A DNA stretch of 33,719 bases from a virus, in the IMG/VR virus record IMGVR_UViG_3300027971_000139, positions 1 to 33,719 of that record; one strand, 5' to 3'. This document shows, in pieces, positions 12,857 to 20,478 of the stretch (positions are counted from its first letter, which is position 1; each line of letters begins with the position of its first letter). The notes beneath the pieces were generated by a model, which saw only the letters and a list, made by a program, of their open reading frames with translations, was not told where the DNA came from and ran no database searches. Position numbers and translations under genes: made by a program.

Positions 12857-13194
12857 GTGCAGTAGTTTATGTAACTAATACTGGCGACACCAAACTCAAG
12901 GATGGGTTTGGTGGCGTGTTTTATGACTTTCCTAAAGACGAAACGGTAGAGATACCGCTAGATGCAGCAAAGCATATTTTTGGTTACATGAACCCCAACA
13001 AAGAACCGTATCTTTCCCGATTGGGTTGGATACGGTCTTTTGCAGAGATTGAAAAAGGTTATGAGAAGTTGCAAGAGTTTAAAATCTCTGAACAACCTCC
13101 CGAACGGAATCGCTCGTTACCCTCGGCGGTTGGCGTAGTAGCTCTTCACGTTGAAAAACGTGTTGAGCGAACGGTCACTAAGAGGGCGGCTTAA
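12853..13194 (+). CDS. Small structural-region protein
   Basis: 113 residues. YVTNTGDTKLKDGFGG is followed by a DAAKHIFGY core and a RLGWIRSFAEIEKGYEKLQ helix, with a basic tail (EKRVERTVTKRAA). This general form is common between capsid and head-tail adaptor genes of podoviruses. Function unknown. The ATGA overlap links its translation to the gene before. Confidence 0.65.
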   Translation: MSAVVYVTNTGDTKLKDGFGGVFYDFPKDETVEIPLDAAKHIFGYMNPNKEPYLSRLGWIRSFAEIEKGYEKLQEFKISEQPPERNRSLPSAVGVVALHVEKRVERTVTKRAA

Positions 13195-13206
13195 TATGGA
13201 TGCTAA

Positions 13207-14049
13207 ATGGCAACTCTCTCTTCCTACCTTACGGAAGTGCAGCGACTCTTGCATGATGCAAACGCTGTCTTCTGGTCTACCTCGGAATTAACGGACTACA
13301 TTAACGAAGCCCGTGAACGAGTAGTAAGAGATACTGGCTGCCTACGCACCCTTCAGATTACCAGCACGCCACTCTCCAACACCGGAGTAGTTGCAATTCC
13401 TTGGTCTAATGGCCTGACTGTTACTGCTGGACAATTCATCTTTTCTAACATCTTCATCTACCAAGTCATTACTGGTGGAGTATTGAATTCTGACGCTGCT
13501 CCATATCCGACAGGAACAAGTACATTCCCGCCTTCTACACCGTTTACCAACGGCACGGCTACACTGCAATACTCTAGTAATTGCGAAATCATCAGTCTTG
13601 CTGCTTTGCCTAACGGCATACAAACACTGGATGTTTTGAACGTAACAATTTACTGGGGTAATAGCCGCATTCCGCTGCGCTACTTACCGTGGAGCAATTT
13701 CAATGCTCAGTTGCGTTACTGGCAAAACTACGTGGGCAGACCTATTTGTTTTTCTACATACGGTCAAGGACAGTTGTACCTTGGGCCAGTTCCAGACCAG
13801 TCTTATGCCGTTGAATTAGATACTGTTATTTTGCCGACTGCGCTGAGCTTAAACAGTCCTAACACGGTAGATAGCATTGTTGACCCGTACAGCACACCAG
13901 TTCAGTTCTACGCAGCCTACAAAGCCAAGTATAAAGAGCAGAGCTATGGTGAAGCTGAAATCTACAAGCAAGAATATGCCAAGCATGTACAGGCGGTTCT
14001 GAACTCGACCTATACACGCAGGATTCCTGACCCCTACTCTTCATTCTAA
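13207..14049 (+). CDS. Head-tail adaptor-like protein
   Basis: 280 residues. The N-terminal helices (LTEVQRLLHDANAVFWSTSE, then LTDYINEARERVV) resemble the opening of podovirus adaptor proteins (P22 gp4 / T7 gp11 type and DUF6682-like). The middle is beta-rich, and the C-terminus is helical (QFYAAYKAKYKEQSYGEAE). Such proteins form the ring that joins portal to tail. Position between capsid and tail proteins agrees. The weak GGA ribosome site depends on coupling with the upstream gene. Confidence 0.65.
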   Translation: MATLSSYLTEVQRLLHDANAVFWSTSELTDYINEARERVVRDTGCLRTLQITSTPLSNTGVVAIPWSNGLTVTAGQFIFSNIFIYQVITGGVLNSDAAPYPTGTSTFPPSTPFTNGTATLQYSSNCEIISLAALPNGIQTLDVLNVTIYWGNSRIPLRYLPWSNFNAQLRYWQNYVGRPICFSTYGQGQLYLGPVPDQSYAVELDTVILPTALSLNSPNTVDSIVDPYSTPVQFYAAYKAKYKEQSYGEAEIYKQEYAKHVQAVLNSTYTRRIPDPYSSF

Positions 14050-14051
14050 CT

Positions 14052-16274
14052 ATGGCAGCAGCAGAGCAAAAAAAGTCCTATGCTGTTATCAAGAACTTTG
14101 CTGGCCTAAACACCAAAGCGAACAGAACAGCCATCAAGGAAGAAGAATTTGCATGGATTGAGAACGCCATGCCGATTGGCTTTGGCAACATCAAAATTGT
14201 TCCCGCACAGTCCACCGTCAAAGATTCTGGCAATACTGCTGTTTCTTTTGCAAACACAGTCACTTCGTTTGTTTCCGCTAACATTGGTCTGAGCGACTAC
14301 ATGGTGTCTTTTGAAGACAACGGCAGAGCTGAATACTTCCGCATTGACACAGCTACAAAGGCAAACGTAGCCGTTACTGGCACATTCTCCAACACTGGCG
14401 TGACTGTTGCTCAGTACAAGAACGAGCGAATTATTATTGGCGACCCTAATAAAGGCTTGTCCTCTTGGAATGGCAATAGTGTTGTCTCCATAGGTTCTGT
14501 AGGCATTATTGGTATCACAAACCCCGGCAGTGGTTACGTTTCTGCGCCCAGCGTGACTATCAGTGCCCCCAATGACGCTAACGGTGTGCAGGCAACCGCA
14601 GTTTCTACCATCACAACAGGCGCTGGCGGCCTCTCCGGTATCAACGTTACCGCTGGTGGAGCAGGCTACACCGCCGTTCCGGGTGTCATTATTGGCGCTC
14701 CTAACGTCACGGGCGGCATACAAGCAGAAGCAGCCGCTACCATTTCTGGTGGAGCGGTTGTCGCCGTGACAATCACAAATGCTGGCTCAGGATACACGGC
14801 AACGCCCAGCGTGAGCTTCTCATCTGGTGCGGCAGCTGCCACTGCGGTGGTAAATACAGGAACAGTCAGCACTATCATCCTCACAAATGCGGGTACTGGC
14901 TATACTTCTCAACCCACAGTCACTCTCTCTGCCCCCACAAGCGGCACAACCGCTACTGCCATTGCCAGTATTAACACTTTCAAAACAGGAACAGTGTCAG
15001 CTCTGGTGACAAATGGTGGCGCAGGATATGTCAACGCTGCCAACACGGTGGTGACATTCTCAGGTTCTGGCACAAGTGCGGCAGGCACGGCAATTATCAG
15101 CGGTGGTCAGGTCACGCAAATCATTATGACCAACCCCGGCTCAGGTTATACAAGTAATACGACTGTGACCATCACGGGAGGGGGAGCAACTAATAACGCA
15201 GTTGCCACCGCCATCACAAACTTAGATACCATTGTGGACGTAGCTACGTTTTCAGGCCGTGCTTGGGTTGCGGCAGGGCGTACTATCTACTACAGCGCTG
15301 CAGGCTCGTATAGCGACTTTACAAGCGTTTCTGCGGGGTCTTTTACCCTGACTGATTCCACACTGCACGGCAACATACAAGGTTTACTGTCTGCCAACAA
15401 CTTTCTGTACATCTTTGGCGATGACAGCATCAACGTATTTTCAGACTTGAGGGTGTCAAACACGGGCGCAACCCTGTTTACCAACACCAACGTCAGCGCT
15501 TCTGTAGGTACTAAACGCTTATATGGGGTTTTCCCTTACTTCCGTTCTGTGTTGTTTATGAACGACTACGGTATGTATGCCCTAGTGGGTTCTACCACCA
15601 GCAAGATTTCTGACCAGCTGGATGGCATCTTCCCCTACATAGATTTTTCCCTGCCCATCACGGGCGGTCAGGTGCTGCTCAACAACATTCTCTGCGCTGC
15701 TTTTAATTTCACTTACAACGACCCGACCAACAACAACACGCCTAGACAAATTCAGTGTGTGTTCTTTGAAAAGAAGTGGTTTGTCACAAGTCAAGGTGGT
15801 TTGGATTACGTCACATCTGTTCCTGTAGGCGGTCTTATCTCTCTGTACGGTGTAGACGATAAAGCGCTGTACAAACTCTATGCCAGCGCAACTGCAAACG
15901 TATCCAGCACCATCAGAACGGCTCTTATGCCGCTGGGTGACCCTATTCGCACAAAACAAGCGTTAAAACTAGGCATAGAGGCAACGCTGACAAACACCGC
16001 TACATTGACGGTGACGGTGGACAGTGAGCAGGGTTCTAGCCCAGCTTACACATTGACGAATCAGACGCTCTGGATAAATAATGCAGGGGCAACAATCTCA
16101 TGGATTAACAACAGCTCGCAGGTAATTGCGTGGCTGTATTCGCAGGGATATTTTCTCTACAAGTCAGATGCTCAGCAGTACGGAAAGTATTTAGGATTAA
16201 CCCTAACTTCCAACAATGCTGCTTTTGTTTACAACACGTTCGAGATGGAACACGAATTAAGAGTGAGGTTCTAA
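14052..16274 (+). CDS. Large tail protein (P22 gp10-like) with six GSGY repeats
   Basis: 740 residues. The N-terminus (NFAGLNTKANRTAIKEEEF) and the C-terminal half (FLYIFGDDSINVFSDLRVSN, LFMNDYGMYALVGSTTSKIS) look like a beta-propeller-type tail hub, as in P22 gp10. Residues about 155-375 are different: six tandem repeats of roughly 45 residues, each with a G-[SGT]-GY-[TV] core followed by PxVxxS. This repeated module is probably inserted into the hub and exposed, as similar repeats are common in phage surface proteins. It begins 2 bases after the adaptor stop. The gp10 assignment is moderate. Confidence 0.65.
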   Translation: MAAAEQKKSYAVIKNFAGLNTKANRTAIKEEEFAWIENAMPIGFGNIKIVPAQSTVKDSGNTAVSFANTVTSFVSANIGLSDYMVSFEDNGRAEYFRIDTATKANVAVTGTFSNTGVTVAQYKNERIIIGDPNKGLSSWNGNSVVSIGSVGIIGITNPGSGYVSAPSVTISAPNDANGVQATAVSTITTGAGGLSGINVTAGGAGYTAVPGVIIGAPNVTGGIQAEAAATISGGAVVAVTITNAGSGYTATPSVSFSSGAAAATAVVNTGTVSTIILTNAGTGYTSQPTVTLSAPTSGTTATAIASINTFKTGTVSALVTNGGAGYVNAANTVVTFSGSGTSAAGTAIISGGQVTQIIMTNPGSGYTSNTTVTITGGGATNNAVATAITNLDTIVDVATFSGRAWVAAGRTIYYSAAGSYSDFTSVSAGSFTLTDSTLHGNIQGLLSANNFLYIFGDDSINVFSDLRVSNTGATLFTNTNVSASVGTKRLYGVFPYFRSVLFMNDYGMYALVGSTTSKISDQLDGIFPYIDFSLPITGGQVLLNNILCAAFNFTYNDPTNNNTPRQIQCVFFEKKWFVTSQGGLDYVTSVPVGGLISLYGVDDKALYKLYASATANVSSTIRTALMPLGDPIRTKQALKLGIEATLTNTATLTVTVDSEQGSSPAYTLTNQTLWINNAGATISWINNSSQVIAWLYSQGYFLYKSDAQQYGKYLGLTLTSNNAAFVYNTFEMEHELRVRF

Positions 16275-16275
16275 G

Positions 16276-18126
16276 ATGGCTGTACCGTATACCTTTGGTT
16301 CTGCAACAAGCAGTATTCCCCTGTCCCAACTTGACAGTAACTTTGCCACCGCAATCACGCTGGGCAACACCGCTGTCTACTTGGGGAACACAACCACCAC
16401 GCTGAATGCGCTGACACTGTCAAACGTGACCATCTCCAGTGGTAACGTCACCATCACTTCTGTGACGCTGGCTAACGCTAATATCACAGGCACAACCACG
16501 CTGTCAGGTCTCACAGCTTCTACAGCACTGGCGCTGGACGCAAGCAAGAACATTGTGAGCGTGACAAACACGGGTACAGGCAACAACGTGCTGGCAGCAA
16601 GCCCCTCTTTAACGGGCACAGTCACGATTGCTACGCTGAATCTGACAAACGCACTGGGAACAACTTACGGCGGCACAGGACTCACATCCTTTACTGCTAA
16701 CGGAGTTGTTTACGCATCTTCATCAAGTGCGCTTGCTACAGGTTCTGCGCTTACTTTTAACGGCACAAACTTTGCAACAACAGCTAGTAATTTTGATTTA
16801 AACCCTGCATCAAGTGCTCCTAATATTTCCTTGCGTGAAGGAAATACTTACAGGGCTTACCTAGAAGGAAATAGCTCTGGCTTGGTGTTTGGCATTGGGG
16901 CATCGGCTACAGAACAAATGCGCCTAACCAGCACAGGTCTGGGTATTGGTACAAGTAGTCCAAGTTACAAACTTCAAGTAAACGGCTCATCAACTGGAGA
17001 CTTAGTTCAGTTCACAGATGGCACATACCAATCAATCAGATTTGGCACATCTACAACTGGTTTTTACTACAACAACCCTAATGGTGGCTATCAGGCTTGG
17101 AACATTAGCGGCTCTGAAAAGATGCGCCTCGACTCCTCAGGCAATCTAGGCTTGGGAGTTACTCCCAGTGTTGCTGGTGCTGGTAAAACATTTGAAATTG
17201 GTACAGCCGTAGGAAACCTTATTCGTGCCGCTGGTCAAAACGACATGAATGTGGAAAGCAATACCATTTACAACTCAGGTTTTAAGTATGCAAACAATGG
17301 CTTTGCAAACCGATTTGGTGTTGGTGCGGCAACAGGTCAATTCCAATGGTTCACCGCCCCATCAGGCACAGCAGGAAACGCTGTTACCTTTACTCAGGCA
17401 ATGACTCTGGATGCTAGTGGGAATTTGGGTGTTGGTACTACAAGTATTTCATCAAAGCTATATGTGGCTGGTGGAACAAACGACGGATTGCTTCGTGTTG
17501 GAAATACAAACGCAGTTGGCACTCAGTACATCTCTATCTACGCTAATGGTGCTGAAGCGTATTACAACAGCGTAAACACTCAAAACTCTGTTTACGGAAG
17601 TCACATTTGGAATGCTCAAAATAACGCTGGAACAGTAGAGCGTGCTCGTATAGACTCAAGCGGCAACTTAATAGTAGGGACTACTTCTAGTTCGTTTAAT
17701 GAAAGAATTGCTTCAATAAATAGTTCGTCTTACACTTATGGTTCATATCGTTCAGGCACAGGTTCTGAAGGACATATTATATTTGTCAATGGTAATGGTG
17801 CTGTAGGAAGTATTTTTACAAACGGCTCTGTAACTCTTTTCAACACTACTTCAGATCAACGTTTAAAAGAAAACATCCAAGACGCAGATTCTTCATCTAG
17901 TTTAATTGATGCTTTACAAGTGCGTAAGTTTGATTGGAAAGCAAATGGTTCACATCAGCGTTATGGTTTTGTTGCTCAAGAACTTCTAACTGTTGCCCCT
18001 GAAGCAGTAAATCAGCCTGAAGACACAGAGCAAATGATGGCTGTGGATTACTCTAAACTTGTGCCGATGTTGGTCAAGGAAATTCAATCACTTCGTAAAC
18101 GCCTAGCAGACGCTGGCATCGCTTAA
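16276..18126 (+). CDS. Tail fibre with self-cleaving S74 chaperone domain
   Basis: 616 residues. The N-terminus (VPYTFGSATSSIPLSQLDSN) is a likely tail-anchoring module. The centre is Ser/Thr/Asn/Gly-rich beta structure with several SSGNLGxG-type repeats. The C-terminal part (about 520-616) is a peptidase-S74 intramolecular chaperone: TSDQRLKENI with the Ser526/Lys531 dyad, then YGFVAQELL and KLVPMLVKEIQSLRKRL, a trimeric coiled coil. In this family the chaperone trimerises the fibre and then cuts itself off. The protein probably binds the host receptor. Confidence 0.85.
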   Translation: MAVPYTFGSATSSIPLSQLDSNFATAITLGNTAVYLGNTTTTLNALTLSNVTISSGNVTITSVTLANANITGTTTLSGLTASTALALDASKNIVSVTNTGTGNNVLAASPSLTGTVTIATLNLTNALGTTYGGTGLTSFTANGVVYASSSSALATGSALTFNGTNFATTASNFDLNPASSAPNISLREGNTYRAYLEGNSSGLVFGIGASATEQMRLTSTGLGIGTSSPSYKLQVNGSSTGDLVQFTDGTYQSIRFGTSTTGFYYNNPNGGYQAWNISGSEKMRLDSSGNLGLGVTPSVAGAGKTFEIGTAVGNLIRAAGQNDMNVESNTIYNSGFKYANNGFANRFGVGAATGQFQWFTAPSGTAGNAVTFTQAMTLDASGNLGVGTTSISSKLYVAGGTNDGLLRVGNTNAVGTQYISIYANGAEAYYNSVNTQNSVYGSHIWNAQNNAGTVERARIDSSGNLIVGTTSSSFNERIASINSSSYTYGSYRSGTGSEGHIIFVNGNGAVGSIFTNGSVTLFNTTSDQRLKENIQDADSSSSLIDALQVRKFDWKANGSHQRYGFVAQELLTVAPEAVNQPEDTEQMMAVDYSKLVPMLVKEIQSLRKRLADAGIA

Positions 18127-18135
18127 AGGAAAATT

Positions 18136-18621
18136 ATGACCTTGACACAAGAAGAAGCGCACCGCTTGTTTGAGTACAAGGATGGTGAGTTGTATTGGAA
18201 AAATTGCACTTCTCCCGCTGTAAAAAATGGGTCAAAAGCAGGTCATTCTAATTCTTATGGTTACTGGAGAATAGAAACTAAGTTCGGGAGTCTTGCGGCT
18301 CATCGAGTTGTTTTTTTGATGCACCACGGATATATGCCTAAAGTTGTTGACCACATTGATGGCAACAAACTAAACAACAAAATTGAAAATTTAAGAGCGG
18401 CAACTTACACAGAAAATTCGTATAACTCTTGTATTAGCAAACGAAATACAAGCGGCGCAAAAAACATAAGATGGAGAGAAGACCAACGCAAGTGGAGGGT
18501 TCAACTAACCGTCCAAGGAAAAAACGTGAACATCGGTCAATTTGCAGATTTTGAATTTGCTGAATTAGTAGCGCAAGAAGCAAGAAGTTTATTTCATGGG
18601 CAATTTGCTCGTCATCACTAA
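18136..18621 (+). CDS. HNH homing endonuclease with AP2-like domain
   Basis: 161 residues. The HNH core is AAHRVVFLMHHGYMPKVVDH (H56, H73), followed by IDGNKLNNKIENLR. Residues 107-150 look like an AP2 DNA-binding domain (AKNIRWREDQRKWRVQL, then VNIGQFADFEFAE). Free-standing nucleases of this kind are mobile genes that spread between related phages. It sits between the tail fibre and DUF7936-like genes, has its own AAGGAAA ribosome site and leaves the neighbours intact. The AT-richer sequence compared with flanking fibre genes suggests transfer. Confidence 0.9.
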   Translation: MTLTQEEAHRLFEYKDGELYWKNCTSPAVKNGSKAGHSNSYGYWRIETKFGSLAAHRVVFLMHHGYMPKVVDHIDGNKLNNKIENLRAATYTENSYNSCISKRNTSGAKNIRWREDQRKWRVQLTVQGKNVNIGQFADFEFAELVAQEARSLFHGQFARHH

Positions 18622-18630
18622 AGGAAATTT

Positions 18631-18954
18631 ATGACCACTCAAATAAATTGGATTATTACCGCTCTTGATTGTTATCCTCAGGCAGAGGGGAAGCAGGATG
18701 TGGTATTTAATTGCCACTGGACATGTTCTGGTACAGACGGTACTTACACTGCTTCTGTGTACTCTACTTGCGGTGTTACCTACACTGCTGGCTCACCTTA
18801 CACTGCCTACGCTGACCTGACACAGAACCAAGTGTTAGGCTGGATATGGGCTAATGGTGTTGACCAGAGCGCTACTGAGGCTGCTGTTAATCAGCAACTG
18901 GCACAACAAGTAAACCCTCCAGTGGTGCAGCCTCCCCTTCCTTGGGCGGCATAA
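18631..18954 (+). CDS. DUF7936-like phage protein
   Basis: 107 residues. The opening TTQINWIITALDCYPQAEGK and TYTASVYSTCGVTY core, then ADLTQNQVLGWIWANG, fit a family common near podovirus fibre genes. Its C-terminus is Pro-rich (NPPVVQPPLPWAA). Function unknown; perhaps a minor tail or fibre-associated protein. AAGGAAA precedes the ATG, a start like that of the HNH gene. Confidence 0.7.
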   Translation: MTTQINWIITALDCYPQAEGKQDVVFNCHWTCSGTDGTYTASVYSTCGVTYTAGSPYTAYADLTQNQVLGWIWANGVDQSATEAAVNQQLAQQVNPPVVQPPLPWAA

Positions 18955-18963
18955 GGAGTACAC

Positions 18964-19293
18964 ATGGGAACTCAAGCATTCACACCCACAGGTAACACTG
19001 TCACATTCACGGCAAACACCACCGCTGCCACGCCCGTGCAAGCCGTGTCTACCACGCTGGGCGGCAACCAATACCGTATCCTCAACAGCGGCACTGTCAC
19101 TGTGTTCATGGGTGTTGGTGGCACGAGTGCTGCTGCAACTGCCAACGCTACCGTTGTTGTCTCCACAGGACAGGCAATCCCTCTGCTTGCAGGCACTGAC
19201 GAGATATTGACATTCTCCCCCAATGCCTACTTCACAGGCATTACTTCCTCCAGCACAGCGGTGGTGTTCATCACGCCCGGAGACGGACAATAA
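18964..19293 (+). CDS. Beta-rich structural protein, paralogue of 29082-29423
   Basis: 109 residues, nearly all beta and Thr/Ala-rich. It shares NQ-x-RI-x-N, a VF-x4-G strand and the ending TPG-D-G with the protein encoded at 29082. AAGGAG precedes the ATG. The setting in the fibre block suggests a virion surface or fibre-base protein. Confidence 0.65.
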   Translation: MGTQAFTPTGNTVTFTANTTAATPVQAVSTTLGGNQYRILNSGTVTVFMGVGGTSAAATANATVVVSTGQAIPLLAGTDEILTFSPNAYFTGITSSSTAVVFITPGDGQ

Positions 19294-19296
19294 CGC

Positions 19297-20136
19297 ATGT
19301 TAAAAACCGTCAGTTCCATCACAAATGCGATAGGGGCACTCAACTACAAAGGTACTTGGGATGCAAGCACAAACACGCCTACGCTTGTCTCTAGTGTTGG
19401 AACTAAAGGTGATTACTATGTTGTCTCTGTAGCTGGCAGCACCAACCTCAACGGCACAACGCTGTGGGGTGTGGGTGATATGGCTATCTTTAACGGCTCT
19501 GCTTGGCAAAAAGCAGATGGTGGAGACACTAGCCTAGTCACAAGTCTGACTGTCACCAGTCTGACAGGCTACATGTATGCCAACAACACAAGTTCTGTTA
19601 CCGCTTCCACAACCATTCCAGTTGCAAATGTCACTGGCGCAGTGCCAAACACGGTGTATGTCATTGCTGGCACGAACCTGACAGGTGGTGGCGCTCTCAC
19701 AGGCAATGTCACCATCAACAGCGCTTATAACGGTACTGTTACCAGTGTCACTGCGGGCACGGGTCTTAACGGTGGCACAATTACCACCACTGGCACAATA
19801 TCTCTTGCCAACACTGCTGTCACCGCATCCTCTTACGGCAACGCCAGCACGGTAGCAACCTTCACAGTAGACGCACAAGGCAGATTAACCGCTGCTGGCA
19901 ACACTTCTATTGCCATTGCCAACACTGCCGTGTCAGGTCTGGGCACTATGTCCACGCAGAACAGTAACAACGTGACGATTACAGGCGGCAGTATTAACGT
20001 GCAGACAGTCAACCTGACAAGCACAACAAGCTCGACCGCCACGTTTGCCACATCCAGTTTGCCACTCGTACCCGCAGGTTACATACAAGTAGACCTCAAC
20101 GGTGTGGTGGTAAAAGTACCTTACTACGCTGTATAA
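19297..20136 (+). CDS. Tail-fibre-like protein
   Basis: 279 residues. The N-terminal third has the widespread phage fibre module NYKGTWDASTNTP, GTKGDYYVVSVAG and VGDMAIFNGSAWQK. The rest is repetitive Thr/Asn/Gly beta structure (GTVTSVTAGTGLNGGTITTT) with a short C-terminal domain. There is no S74 chaperone domain. It is probably a secondary fibre or a fibre partner. Confidence 0.7.
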   Translation: MLKTVSSITNAIGALNYKGTWDASTNTPTLVSSVGTKGDYYVVSVAGSTNLNGTTLWGVGDMAIFNGSAWQKADGGDTSLVTSLTVTSLTGYMYANNTSSVTASTTIPVANVTGAVPNTVYVIAGTNLTGGGALTGNVTINSAYNGTVTSVTAGTGLNGGTITTTGTISLANTAVTASSYGNASTVATFTVDAQGRLTAAGNTSIAIANTAVSGLGTMSTQNSNNVTITGGSINVQTVNLTSTTSSTATFATSSLPLVPAGYIQVDLNGVVVKVPYYAV

Positions 20137-20138
20137 CC

Positions 20139-20477
20139 ATGAATATGGAAGCACTCTCTTACGTGAAGTTCGGTGATAAAGACGGACTGGGAGAGTTTTT
20201 GTTTGAAAACGGTGTGCAGCACCAGTTGTTCTACGAGATTCTTGCTGACCAAGGAATACTGATTCCTAAGTATCCGCTGATAGATGCAGACCCAGCTAAC
20301 CTTGATGACTGGCTTTTTGTACACAATCAGGAGCATCAGCGTCTGGCAAGTATTCTTGTTTTGGATAATCCTTTCCAGCTCTTAGATGCAGACTGGAACG
20401 TGGAAGATGATTTTTATGACTGGATTGGTGTGCATCAAACCATTCATCAACAAATAGCGGCAGCATTAAAGGTGTGA
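20139..20477 (+). CDS. Acidic protein between fibre and ejection genes
   Basis: 112 residues, strongly acidic, with many Asp, His and Trp (PLIDADPANLDDWLFVHNQE; DADWNVEDDFYDWIGVHQ). Two similar halves (xDxDxx-DDWLFVHNQEHQ and xDxDW-DDFYDWIGVHQTIHQ) suggest an internal duplication. No family recognised. The gene lies 2 bases after the fibre and 1 base before the next. Confidence 0.65.
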   Translation: MNMEALSYVKFGDKDGLGEFLFENGVQHQLFYEILADQGILIPKYPLIDADPANLDDWLFVHNQEHQRLASILVLDNPFQLLDADWNVEDDFYDWIGVHQTIHQQIAAALKV

Positions 20478-20478
20478 T

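Noticed and set aside
14106-14723. 205-residue antisense ORF under the large tail protein
   Set aside because: It is a shadow of a Thr/Ala/Gly-rich gene: no start signal and a cysteine-rich, repetitive translation.
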